DNA of 7,320 nucleotides. Source: Thermodesulfobacteriota bacterium. GTDB lineage: Bacteria > Desulfobacterota > S145-22. Under the pieces are notes generated by a model that was given only the letters and a program-made list of their open reading frames with translations, did no database searches and had not been told where the DNA came from. The DNA lies in NCBI GenBank assembly GCA_024763435.1, contig JANTFN010000086.1:1-7320 (forward strand), in the 5' to 3' direction. A program made the translations under genes and the position numbers. Numbering within the stretch: the first letter of the stretch is position 1; each line of letters begins with the position of its first letter. This document shows, one piece after another, positions 1-6,070 of the stretch.

Positions 1-1
1 G

Positions 2-208
2 GAAGACGGTCAGGAAACAGCCGTGACAACGGCTAAAGGGAGCCTGACATTTAATCTTGTGGTTTCCGGGGATGTCAGGGAAGGGCACGCTGTCCTTGTG
101 GGACATTATCAGCCAACGCGGATCAAAGAGCTGTTTTCTTATAAATTTGACGGTGAATCAGGGACGCCTGAAATTGGATTACTTCGGGTGAAATTAGAGA
201 AGCCTTAA
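2..208 (+). CDS. nuoG: NADH-quinone oxidoreductase subunit G, C-terminal fragment (5' end outside window)
   Basis: This is an open frame running from the left edge to a TAA at 206-208; about 68 residues are visible. NuoG is the large iron-sulfur subunit of the complex I peripheral arm on the cytoplasmic face; it carries electrons from NuoF towards NuoI. The fragment resembles the last part of the molybdopterin-dinucleotide-binding beta-barrel domain at the end of NuoG and related oxidoreductases: a beta strand pair (SLTFNLVVS), a turn with VREGHAVL, then a proline/aspartate-containing tail ending RVKLEKP. No cluster ligands are in the visible part, so the assignment rests on this fold-like pattern plus its position directly upstream of nuoH. 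A GTG at 23-25 is in frame but has no convincing ribosome binding site and is internal. Another molybdopterin-family oxidoreductase subunit is possible. It ends 15 bases before nuoH, in the same frame. Confidence 0.68.
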   Translation, partial: EDGQETAVTTAKGSLTFNLVVSGDVREGHAVLVGHYQPTRIKELFSYKFDGESGTPEIGLLRVKLEKP

Positions 209-210
209 AC

Positions 211-219
211 AGGGAAAGG
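211..219 (+). promoter_or_regulatory. Ribosome binding site of nuoH (imperfect)
   Basis: AGGGAAAGG ends 4 bases before the nuoH ATG. The match to the Shine-Dalgarno consensus is poorer and the spacing tighter than for the other genes of the operon, which carry AAGGAG or GGAGG. Expression of nuoH may therefore lean on translational coupling to nuoG; this last point is inference. Confidence 0.5.
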
Positions 220-223
220 TGCG

Positions 224-1198
224 ATGGCATTACTAATCGAATCAATTGTTAAGGTCATAGTGGTTTTCGGGATTTTTATGGCGTTTGTGGCCTATATGAC
301 GCTCCTCGAAAGAAAGGTTCTTGGAAGGGTCCAGGTGCGCTATGGTCCCAACAGGGTTGGCCCCTTTGGCTTTGGACAGCCGATAGCCGATGGGATCAAG
401 GCCTTTTTCAAGGAAGACCTTATTCCGGCAAACGCGGACAAGCCCCTCTTTATTCTGGCGCCGATGATTACGGTCGCATCCGCCCTCTGCCTGATTGCCG
501 TGATTCCTTTCGGAGATAAAATAACCCTTTTTGGACGGACCATATTTTTGAGAATTTCCGATCTGGATGTGGGAATTCTCTATCTCTTCGCGTTTGCTTC
601 GATTGGGGAGTATGGCGTTGTTCTGGGAGGGTGGGCCTCCGGAAACAAATATGGCGTTATCGGGGCCCTCCGCGCGGCGGCGCAGATGATCAGTTATGAA
701 CTTGCCCTCAGCCTTTCCGTTATTGGTGTGATTATGCTGAGCGGGTCTCTTAGCCTGTCCGCTATTGTTGAAGGGCAGGCCCATCTGTGGAATATCGTTT
801 ATCAGCCCTTTGCCTTTGTCTTTTATATGGTATGCGCCCTGGCGGAGATTAACCGGACGCCTTTCGATATGCCTGAAGCCGAGGCGGAACTTGCCTGCGG
901 GTATAACATCGAATACAGCAGCATGAAATTCGCCCTCTTTTTCATGGGTGAATACGCGCACCTCGTCGTGGTGTGTGCTGTTGCGACAACCCTGTTTCTC
1001 GGCGGCTGGCAGGGGCCGTTTCTGCCGGGTGTCCTGTGGTTTCTCCTGAAAACATTCGTGCTTGTCTTCTTCTGTATCTGGGAACGTGGAACCTTTCCGC
1101 GTCTCCGGTATGATCAGATTATGCACTTTGGCTGGAAAATCCTGCTGCCGCTTACGTTGGCCAATGTCGTTGTTACCGCCATTGTCATGGCGTTATAG
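224..1198 (+). CDS. nuoH: NADH-quinone oxidoreductase subunit H (quinone-site membrane subunit)
   Basis: This is the 324-residue ND1 homologue, normal length for the family. It anchors the peripheral arm to the membrane arm, forms much of the quinone chamber and starts the proton relay. Visible signatures: TM1 followed by LLERKVLGRVQ (27-37) and RYGPNRVGP (39-47); GEYGVVLGGW (128-137) with the following NKYGVIGALRAA loop (141-152); the acidic cytoplasmic loop INRTPFDMPEAEAEL (209-223), with E218, E220 and E222, then IEYSSMKFALFF (229-240); and the late PRLRYDQIMHFGWK (292-305) before the last hydrophobic helix. About eight membrane helices are expected for the family and the hydrophobic stretches agree. 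The start is secure: the nuoG stop lies in the same frame 15 bases upstream with no start codon between. Oddities: Cys225 in the acidic loop and Glu287 in the WERGT segment, where a hydrophobic residue is more usual. Confidence 0.97.
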   Translation: MALLIESIVKVIVVFGIFMAFVAYMTLLERKVLGRVQVRYGPNRVGPFGFGQPIADGIKAFFKEDLIPANADKPLFILAPMITVASALCLIAVIPFGDKITLFGRTIFLRISDLDVGILYLFAFASIGEYGVVLGGWASGNKYGVIGALRAAAQMISYELALSLSVIGVIMLSGSLSLSAIVEGQAHLWNIVYQPFAFVFYMVCALAEINRTPFDMPEAEAELACGYNIEYSSMKFALFFMGEYAHLVVVCAVATTLFLGGWQGPFLPGVLWFLLKTFVLVFFCIWERGTFPRLRYDQIMHFGWKILLPLTLANVVVTAIVMAL

Positions 1199-1202
1199 GA
1201 GG
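1196..1202 (+). promoter_or_regulatory. Ribosome binding site of nuoI overlapping the nuoH stop
   Basis: TAGGAGG contains both the TAG stop of nuoH (1196-1198) and a strong GGAGG Shine-Dalgarno core (1198-1202), 8 bases before the nuoI ATG. This geometry fixes the nuoI start and suggests that ribosomes finishing nuoH reinitiate on nuoI. Confidence 0.85.
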
Positions 1203-1210
1203 ACAGATTC

Positions 1211-1624
1211 ATGATTTTTCCTTTAATCAAAGGCTTGAAATATACGCTCGGGAGGTTTTTCTCAAAGCCGATTACGATTCAGTACCCGGAAGAAAGGCGT
1301 GAAGTTGCGCCCCGCTGGCGCGGCATACATTATTTTAACGTGGATGAAAACGGGATGTTCAAGTGTGTAGCCTGCGGGTTATGCGCGGCCGTATGTCCTT
1401 CAAAATGTATCAAGATAGAAGCCGCGGAAGACGAAGAGGGAAAACGTTATCCCATGACGTATGAAATTAACGCCATTCGATGTATTTACTGCGGCTTCTG
1501 CGTGGAGGCCTGTCCGGTGGATGCGATAAGAATGGGTGCAAAGTATGATTTTACGGACTATCACCGCGAGGATTTTATGTTAACGATAGACAGACTGGTG
1601 ACCCAGGATTACCTGGATAAATAG
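1211..1624 (+). CDS. nuoI: NADH-quinone oxidoreductase subunit I (2x[4Fe-4S] ferredoxin-like)
   Basis: This 137-residue protein is the TYKY homologue. It holds clusters N6a and N6b and passes electrons from NuoG towards the terminal cluster N2 in NuoB next to the quinone site. Two full 4Fe-4S motifs are visible: Cys52, 55, 58 with Cys62-Pro (CVACGLCAAVCP), and Cys91, 94, 97 with Cys101-Pro (CIYCGFCVEACP). As in other ferredoxins of this fold, the fourth Cys of each motif is expected to ligate the other cluster. The N-terminal amphipathic segment (1-20) and the PRWRGIHYF stretch (35-43) are family features that seat it on NuoH. A ninth cysteine, Cys66, follows the first motif. The protein is at the short end for the family (E. 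coli NuoI is about 180 residues), lacking a long C-terminal extension. The start is forced: the nuoH stop is in frame 12 bases upstream with no other start codon between. Confidence 0.97.
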   Translation: MIFPLIKGLKYTLGRFFSKPITIQYPEERREVAPRWRGIHYFNVDENGMFKCVACGLCAAVCPSKCIKIEAAEDEEGKRYPMTYEINAIRCIYCGFCVEACPVDAIRMGAKYDFTDYHREDFMLTIDRLVTQDYLDK

Positions 1625-1627
1625 GAG
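1622..1627 (+). promoter_or_regulatory. Ribosome binding site of nuoJ overlapping the nuoI stop
   Basis: TAGGAG contains the TAG stop of nuoI (1622-1624) and a Shine-Dalgarno core, 6 bases before the nuoJ ATG at 1634. An ATG at 1629 is closer to the site but is in another frame and does not encode the NuoJ sequence. Confidence 0.8.
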
Positions 1628-1633
1628 TATGCG

Positions 1634-2161
1634 ATGGGAATACTGATTGCCAAATGGGTTGTTTTTATCATCGTGAGTCTGCTGGCTATCATCTCTTCGG
1701 TTTTGATGATAACGCGGAAAAGCGCGCTTCACAGCGCCCTCTTTATGATATTGACCTTTGTCTGCTCCGCCGTCCTTTATCTCCTGCTTGGCTGCCAGTT
1801 TCTGGCCATGCTTCAGATAATCGTTTATGCCGGTGCGGTGATGATGCTGATAATCTTTGTGATTATGATGCTGGATCTAAAAAAGGAAACCATGTTCAAG
1901 ACCCGAATAACCAGAACCAAGATTGTCGGGGTTATCGTGTCGCTGGTATTCATGTTGCTGCTGATGCTCATGATGGGCCTCAACGGAATCAAGGGAAAAG
2001 CCGGGACACTGGCCTCTATTGGAGATGCGAAGACGATTGGTTCCCTTCTTTTTACGCACTACCTTCTCCCGTTTGAAGTTGCTTCCATCCTGCTTCTCGC
2101 GGCGATGGTAGGCGCAGTCATGTTGAGTAAAAAGAAAACGATGGAAGGAGATATGGAATGA
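1634..2161 (+). CDS. nuoJ: NADH-quinone oxidoreductase subunit J
   Basis: This 175-residue ND6 homologue is a five-helix membrane protein next to NuoK and NuoH; its third helix carries the pi-bulge thought to gate the proton/energy relay. The diagnostic segment is FLAMLQIIVYAGAVMMLIIF (56-75), with the invariant YAGAVM core, followed by VIMMLDL (76-82). A fourth helix spans about 97-115. A final helix, LLPFEVASILLLAAMVGAVM (144-163), matches the conserved end of the family (E/VAS..LL.A.VGA). The length is close to the roughly 170-185 residues usual in bacteria. The start is the first ATG in frame after the nuoI stop, 9 bases downstream, with a good ribosome binding site. The gene ends in ATGA, overlapping the start of nuoK by 4 bases. 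A second open frame inside this gene in a different + frame (1654-2076) is a shadow. Confidence 0.96.
   Translation: MGILIAKWVVFIIVSLLAIISSVLMITRKSALHSALFMILTFVCSAVLYLLLGCQFLAMLQIIVYAGAVMMLIIFVIMMLDLKKETMFKTRITRTKIVGVIVSLVFMLLLMLMMGLNGIKGKAGTLASIGDAKTIGSLLFTHYLLPFEVASILLLAAMVGAVMLSKKKTMEGDME
2145..2150 (+). promoter_or_regulatory. Ribosome binding site of nuoK, inside the end of nuoJ
   Basis: AAGGAG lies within the last nuoJ codons, 7 bases before the nuoK ATG at 2158. It supports initiation at the ATGA overlap and so fixes the nuoK start. Confidence 0.85.
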
Positions 2162-2460
2162 TTCCCTCTCAGGCGTTTTTTGTGGTCAGTGCGATTCTTT
2201 TTGTGATTGGTGTCATCGGGGCAATTACCCGGCGAAATGCCATCATTGTTTTTATGTCCATTGAAATGATGCTGAATGCTGTCAGTTTGACGCTGGTGAC
2301 TGCTTCAAGCACACTGCATTCCATTGACGGGGTCATGTTTGTCTTTTTTGTCATGACGGTAGCGGCGGCGGAGGCCGCTGTGGGTCTGGCAATCTTTCTG
2401 TTGATGTACAGAAGGAAGAATACCCTTAAAGTGGACGAATTCAATTTGCTCAAAGGCTAA
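2158..2460 (+). CDS. nuoK: NADH-quinone oxidoreductase subunit K
   Basis: This 100-residue ND4L homologue is the small three-helix subunit between NuoJ and NuoN that continues the proton relay of the membrane arm. Three hydrophobic helices are evident (about 5-24, 28-49 and 59-84). Both membrane-buried glutamates known to be essential in the family are present at the same numbers as in E. coli NuoK: Glu36 in SIEMMLNA (34-41) and Glu72 in AAAEAAVGLAIF (69-80). The RRNAI turn (25-29) after helix 1 and the MIP start also match the E. coli protein, which has the same length of 100. It begins inside the nuoJ stop (ATGA), suggesting coupled translation, and is followed by a 26-base gap before nuoL. 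Confidence 0.97.
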   Translation: MIPSQAFFVVSAILFVIGVIGAITRRNAIIVFMSIEMMLNAVSLTLVTASSTLHSIDGVMFVFFVMTVAAAEAAVGLAIFLLMYRRKNTLKVDEFNLLKG

Positions 2461-2472
2461 TGCGAACTGACG

Positions 2473-2478
2473 AAGGAG
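2473..2478 (+). promoter_or_regulatory. Ribosome binding site of nuoL
   Basis: AAGGAG lies 8 bases before the ATG at 2487. A TAG at 2484-2486 is in frame with nuoL and directly abuts its ATG, so no upstream start is possible and this one is certain. Confidence 0.85.
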
Positions 2479-2486
2479 ATCGATAG

Positions 2487-4436
2487 ATGACTTCTTACAT
2501 ATGGCTTATCCCTTTTTTCCCGATGGTTGGTTTTTTGATAAACGCGTCGATAGGGGTTAAATTCAAGCGTTCATGGATACATATCGTCGCTTCTGCGGCG
2601 GTAGGGCTGGCCTTTTTATGCACACTCCTTATTTTTGTGGACCTTTTGAAACTTGAACCCAACGCGCGTCATATCGAAAATGTCCTCTTTGACTGGATTA
2701 TTGCCGGAAAGTTTAAAACCGAAATCGGGTTTCTCATTGACCCCCTTTCCGTGATTATGGCCCTTGTTGTTACGGGTGTCAGCTTCATGATTCATATCTA
2801 TTCCGGCGGATACATGCATGGCGATCCGGGCTGGCGGCGATTTTTTATTTATCTGAATCTGTTTGTTTTTTCCATGACGCTTCTTATCCTTGGAAACAAT
2901 TTCCTGCTGATGTTTGTCGGTTGGGAAGGGGTGGGCCTCTGTTCTTACCTGTTGATCGGATTCTGGTTCGAGAAGGATTCTGCCGCCAATGCCGGTAAAA
3001 AGGCCTTTGTCGTTAACAGAATCGGCGATTTTGGATTTATTCTTGGCATCTTTTTGATTGCTGCCACCCTGAACAGCAAGGGAATCTGGTCCCTTAATTT
3101 CAGTGTTGTTTTCAGCCATGCCGGCCTCTTTACGACAGCGACGGCAACAGCCGTAACATTGCTGCTTTTTGTCGGTGCGACCGGAAAATCCGCTCAGATT
3201 CCTCTGTATGTCTGGTTGCCGGATGCCATGGAAGGCCCAACGCCTGTCAGCGCCTTAATTCATGCCGCGACCATGGTTACGGCCGGCGTCTATATGATTG
3301 CCCGCTGTAATGTGCTTTTCAGCCTTGCCCCGATCACCTTGGATGTTGTTGCCGTTATTGGTGCCCTTACGGCCTTTTTTGCCGCGACGATGGCACTGGT
3401 TAATAATGATTTTAAGCGGATTCTCGCCTATTCAACGGTCAGTCAGCTGGGGTACATGTTCATGGGTGTGGGTGTCGGGGCGTTCGGCGCTGGTATCTTC
3501 CACCTGATGACACATGCCTTCTTCAAGGGCCTGCTCTTTTTAACGGCCGGTAGCGTAATGCATGCCATGGCGGGAGACCTCGATATCAGAAATATGGGGG
3601 GGCTGAAAAAGTTTATGCCGGCAACCTTCTGGTGTTTCATGATGGCGACACTTGCCATTTCCGGAATTCCCGGGTTTTCGGGATTTTTCAGTAAGGATGA
3701 GATCCTGTGGCAGTCCTTTCATCGCGGGCACCTGTTTGTCTGGGCTTTAGGGACAATTGCCGCGGGTCTGACGGCCTTTTATATGTTTCGGCTTACCTTT
3801 GTCGCCTTTTTTGGAAAACCGCGAATGAGTGAAGAGCGCAAACATCATCTGCATGAATCCCCGAAGGTTATGACCTATCCAATGATGGTTCTTGCCGTAG
3901 CCGCCGTCGTAGGTGGATATGTCGGTGTTCCCGCTATTCTCGGCGGGTCGAACCGTTTTGAAAAGTTTTTTGAACCCATTATTGGCGGGGGAGGGCATGA
4001 GGCCGTGGCGGAAGTTGCCCATGTTGCGGTTCACGCCTCTCATTCCATTGAATTTCTGATGATGGGAATTTCTGTCGCCGTGGGGCTTATCGGTATTGCC
4101 GTAGCCTACCTTTTTTACATCAAAAAACCTGAAATACCCGTGAAACTGGCGTCCGGGATGAAGGGCCTCTATACGCTCCTCTACAACAAGTATTTTGTGG
4201 ACGAATTTTATAACGGGGTCTTTGTCGAAGGGACAAAAAAGTTCGCAACTTTTCTCTGGCAGAAGGTTGATGTGGGTATCATAGATGCCACGGTTAATGG
4301 TGTGGCAGGTTTTGTTGAATGGTCAGGGTTGATGATACGCAAACTTCAAACGGGTTATGTTCAGACCTATGCCTTTTCAATCCTGGCAGGTGGCGTGGTC
4401 GTGTTCATATACTTTTTCTGGGAATCCCTGTTTTAG
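2487..4436 (+). CDS. nuoL: NADH-quinone oxidoreductase subunit L (distal antiporter-like proton pump)
   Basis: This 649-residue ND5 homologue is the outermost antiporter-like subunit of the membrane arm. Core residues of the proton channel are all visible: Glu147 in GWEGVGLCSYLLIGFW (145-160); Asp181 in NRIGDFGF (177-184); Lys234 in GKSAQIPL followed by WLPDAMEGPTPVSALIHA (243-260), with His259; His339, His343 and Lys347 in FHLMTHAFFKGLLFL (338-352); and Lys403 in GFFSKDEIL (399-407). These correspond to E. coli Glu144, Asp178, Lys229, His254, His334/338, Lys342 and Lys399. After the antiporter core a variable His-bearing stretch (about 448-520) is followed by the region expected to form the long lateral helix (about 555-625) and a final membrane anchor (628-649). 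E. coli NuoL is 613 residues; the excess lies mainly in the variable region. An in-frame TAG directly precedes the ATG, fixing the start. nuoM follows after 19 bases. Confidence 0.97.
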   Translation: MTSYIWLIPFFPMVGFLINASIGVKFKRSWIHIVASAAVGLAFLCTLLIFVDLLKLEPNARHIENVLFDWIIAGKFKTEIGFLIDPLSVIMALVVTGVSFMIHIYSGGYMHGDPGWRRFFIYLNLFVFSMTLLILGNNFLLMFVGWEGVGLCSYLLIGFWFEKDSAANAGKKAFVVNRIGDFGFILGIFLIAATLNSKGIWSLNFSVVFSHAGLFTTATATAVTLLLFVGATGKSAQIPLYVWLPDAMEGPTPVSALIHAATMVTAGVYMIARCNVLFSLAPITLDVVAVIGALTAFFAATMALVNNDFKRILAYSTVSQLGYMFMGVGVGAFGAGIFHLMTHAFFKGLLFLTAGSVMHAMAGDLDIRNMGGLKKFMPATFWCFMMATLAISGIPGFSGFFSKDEILWQSFHRGHLFVWALGTIAAGLTAFYMFRLTFVAFFGKPRMSEERKHHLHESPKVMTYPMMVLAVAAVVGGYVGVPAILGGSNRFEKFFEPIIGGGGHEAVAEVAHVAVHASHSIEFLMMGISVAVGLIGIAVAYLFYIKKPEIPVKLASGMKGLYTLLYNKYFVDEFYNGVFVEGTKKFATFLWQKVDVGIIDATVNGVAGFVEWSGLMIRKLQTGYVQTYAFSILAGGVVVFIYFFWESLF

Positions 4437-4442
4437 GAAATT

Positions 4443-4448
4443 AAGGAG
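4443..4448 (+). promoter_or_regulatory. Ribosome binding site of nuoM
   Basis: AAGGAG lies 7 bases before the ATG at 4456. A TAA at 4453-4455 is in frame with nuoM immediately before the ATG, so the start is fixed. Confidence 0.85.
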
Positions 4449-4455
4449 AAATTAA

Positions 4456-6042
4456 ATGGGTGGATTAGCGCACATTCCAATTTTAAGCACCGTCATCTTT
4501 TTCCCGTTGGTGGGGGTCCTTTTTCTGCTTCTTATTGACAAAGAAAATGAATCGGTCATTAAAGGGACGGCCCTGGTTTTTTCAATTATTGAATTTGCCA
4601 TCTCACTGCCGTTGATTGTTGCCTTTAATTCCAATACAGCCGATCTCCAGTTTGTTGAAAGAGTGCCGTGGATTAAAGGACTGGGGATTCAATATTTTCT
4701 CGGTATAGACGGTATCAGTTTGTTGCTTGTGATGCTGACGACCTTCCTGTCCGTTTTGTGTATTCTCAGTTCCTGGAGTGCCATCAAGGTTCATGTTAAG
4801 GAATACATGATTTCCATGCTTTTTCTTGAAACCGGGATGCTGGGCGCGCTCATTTCCCTCGATCTTGTGTTATTTTACATCTTCTGGGAATTAATGCTTA
4901 TCCCCATGTACCTGCTGATTGGTGTCTGGGGCGGCCCCCGCAGGATATATGCTGCTGTTAAGTTTTTCCTCTACACCATGGTGGGGAGCGTCCTGATGAT
5001 GGTGGCAATTCTTGCCCTTTACTTTTTGTATTACAAGGCAACCGGTGTTTACACCTTTGATGTCACCAAACTATATCAGTTGAACCTGCCTGTTCCCGCG
5101 CAGATGTGGCTTTTTGCCGCCTTCGCGCTTTCCTTTGCCATCAAGGTTCCCATGTTTCCTTTTCACACGTGGCTGCCGGATGCCCATACCGAGGCGCCTA
5201 CCGCCGGGAGCGTGATTCTTGCCGGTGTCCTCCTGAAAATGGGGACGTATGGCTTTATCCGCTTCTGTGTTCCCCTGTTTCCCTCCGCCGCTCACAGGTT
5301 CACCCCTTTGATTATGACACTTGCCGTGATAGGCATTATTTACGGGGCCCTTGTGGCCATGATGCAAAAAGACGTTAAAAAACTCGTGGCGTATTCGAGT
5401 GTCAGCCACCTCGGATTTGTCATGCTCGGGATGTTTGCCCTCAACATGCAGAGTGTTGAAGGGAGCCTTTATCAGATGCTGAATCACGGTATCAGCACGG
5501 GCGCCCTCTTTTTAATTGTCGGCATGATCTACGAACGCCGCCATACGCGCCTTATCGTGGATTTTGGCGGGTTATCCAAACAACTTCCTATTTTTGCAAC
5601 CTTCTTTATGATCGCCACCCTTTCATCCATAGGCCTGCCCGGAACCAACGGATTTGTCGGGGAATTTCTTATCCTGATGGGAACATTCAAGTCATCCCGT
5701 ATTTTTGCCATTTTTGCGGCAACAGGCGTGGTGCTTGGCGCGGCTTACATGCTGTGGATGTTTCAGCGGGTTATGTTTGGAAAACTGGACAAAGATGAGA
5801 ACAAGGTCCTCAAGGACCTGAATTTCAGGGAAATTATAACGCTTGTTCCCATCGTTATCATGGTTTTCTGGATGGGGATTTATCCAAAGTTTTTTCTTGG
5901 AAAGATGGAAAAGAGTGTTTCGCACCTGTTGACACAGGTCAATAAAAAGGTCGCGGCGCGCGACACCCTCGATAACAGAACAAAAAAGTTGGCGGACAAT
6001 TTGTGGAAAACAAAAGAAATAACCGTCAACAGGGTCAACTGA
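4456..6042 (+). CDS. nuoM: NADH-quinone oxidoreductase subunit M (central antiporter-like proton pump)
   Basis: This 528-residue ND4 homologue is a 14-helix antiporter-like subunit between NuoN and NuoL. Conserved channel residues: Glu145 in FWELMLIPMYLLIGVWGG (143-160), equivalent to E. coli Glu144; Lys230 in FAIKVPMFPFHTWLPDAH (227-244), equivalent to Lys234; Lys261 in LAGVLLKMGTYGFIRF (255-270), equivalent to Lys265; His318 in AYSSVSHLGFVMLG (312-325); His344 in NHGISTGALFL (343-353); and Glu403 in GFVGEFLIL (399-407), equivalent to Glu407. NuoM is distinguished from NuoL and NuoN by the FWE..L.P and PDAHTEAPTAGS (241-252) segments. E. coli NuoM is about 509 residues; the extra length is a hydrophilic, Lys/Arg-rich tail after the last membrane helix (about 483-528). 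An in-frame TAA abuts the ATG, so the start is certain. The stop is TGA and nuoN follows after 28 bases. Confidence 0.97.
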   Translation: MGGLAHIPILSTVIFFPLVGVLFLLLIDKENESVIKGTALVFSIIEFAISLPLIVAFNSNTADLQFVERVPWIKGLGIQYFLGIDGISLLLVMLTTFLSVLCILSSWSAIKVHVKEYMISMLFLETGMLGALISLDLVLFYIFWELMLIPMYLLIGVWGGPRRIYAAVKFFLYTMVGSVLMMVAILALYFLYYKATGVYTFDVTKLYQLNLPVPAQMWLFAAFALSFAIKVPMFPFHTWLPDAHTEAPTAGSVILAGVLLKMGTYGFIRFCVPLFPSAAHRFTPLIMTLAVIGIIYGALVAMMQKDVKKLVAYSSVSHLGFVMLGMFALNMQSVEGSLYQMLNHGISTGALFLIVGMIYERRHTRLIVDFGGLSKQLPIFATFFMIATLSSIGLPGTNGFVGEFLILMGTFKSSRIFAIFAATGVVLGAAYMLWMFQRVMFGKLDKDENKVLKDLNFREIITLVPIVIMVFWMGIYPKFFLGKMEKSVSHLLTQVNKKVAARDTLDNRTKKLADNLWKTKEITVNRVN

Positions 6043-6055
6043 CCGTAAAAGACGT

Positions 6056-6060
6056 GGAGG
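6056..6060 (+). promoter_or_regulatory. Ribosome binding site of nuoN
   Basis: GGAGG lies 10 bases before the ATG at 6071, a slightly longer spacing than for the other genes here. No other start codon in this frame lies close to it. Confidence 0.75.
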
Positions 6061-6070
6061 ATACCAACCA

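Noticed and set aside
23..208. A separate 61-residue gene starting at the GTG at 23
   Set aside because: The frame is open upstream to the window edge, there is no Shine-Dalgarno sequence, and the sequence reads as the end of a larger oxidoreductase.
242..1126. Long antisense open frame (294 codons) opposite nuoH
   Set aside because: It lies wholly within a certain nuoH gene, its translation is Lys/His/Asn-rich with no recognisable domain, and it has no plausible ribosome binding context. It is a shadow of nuoH codon bias.
1654..2076. Second + strand open frame inside nuoJ
   Set aside because: It is in a different frame from nuoJ and gives a Cys/Arg/Asp-rich product unlike any family. The nuoJ frame carries the diagnostic YAGAVM helix.
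209..6070. Internal promoters, terminators or small RNAs between the genes
   Set aside because: The gaps are 9 to 28 bases and are used by ribosome binding sites. I see no GC-rich hairpin followed by a T run and no convincing -35/-10 pair.
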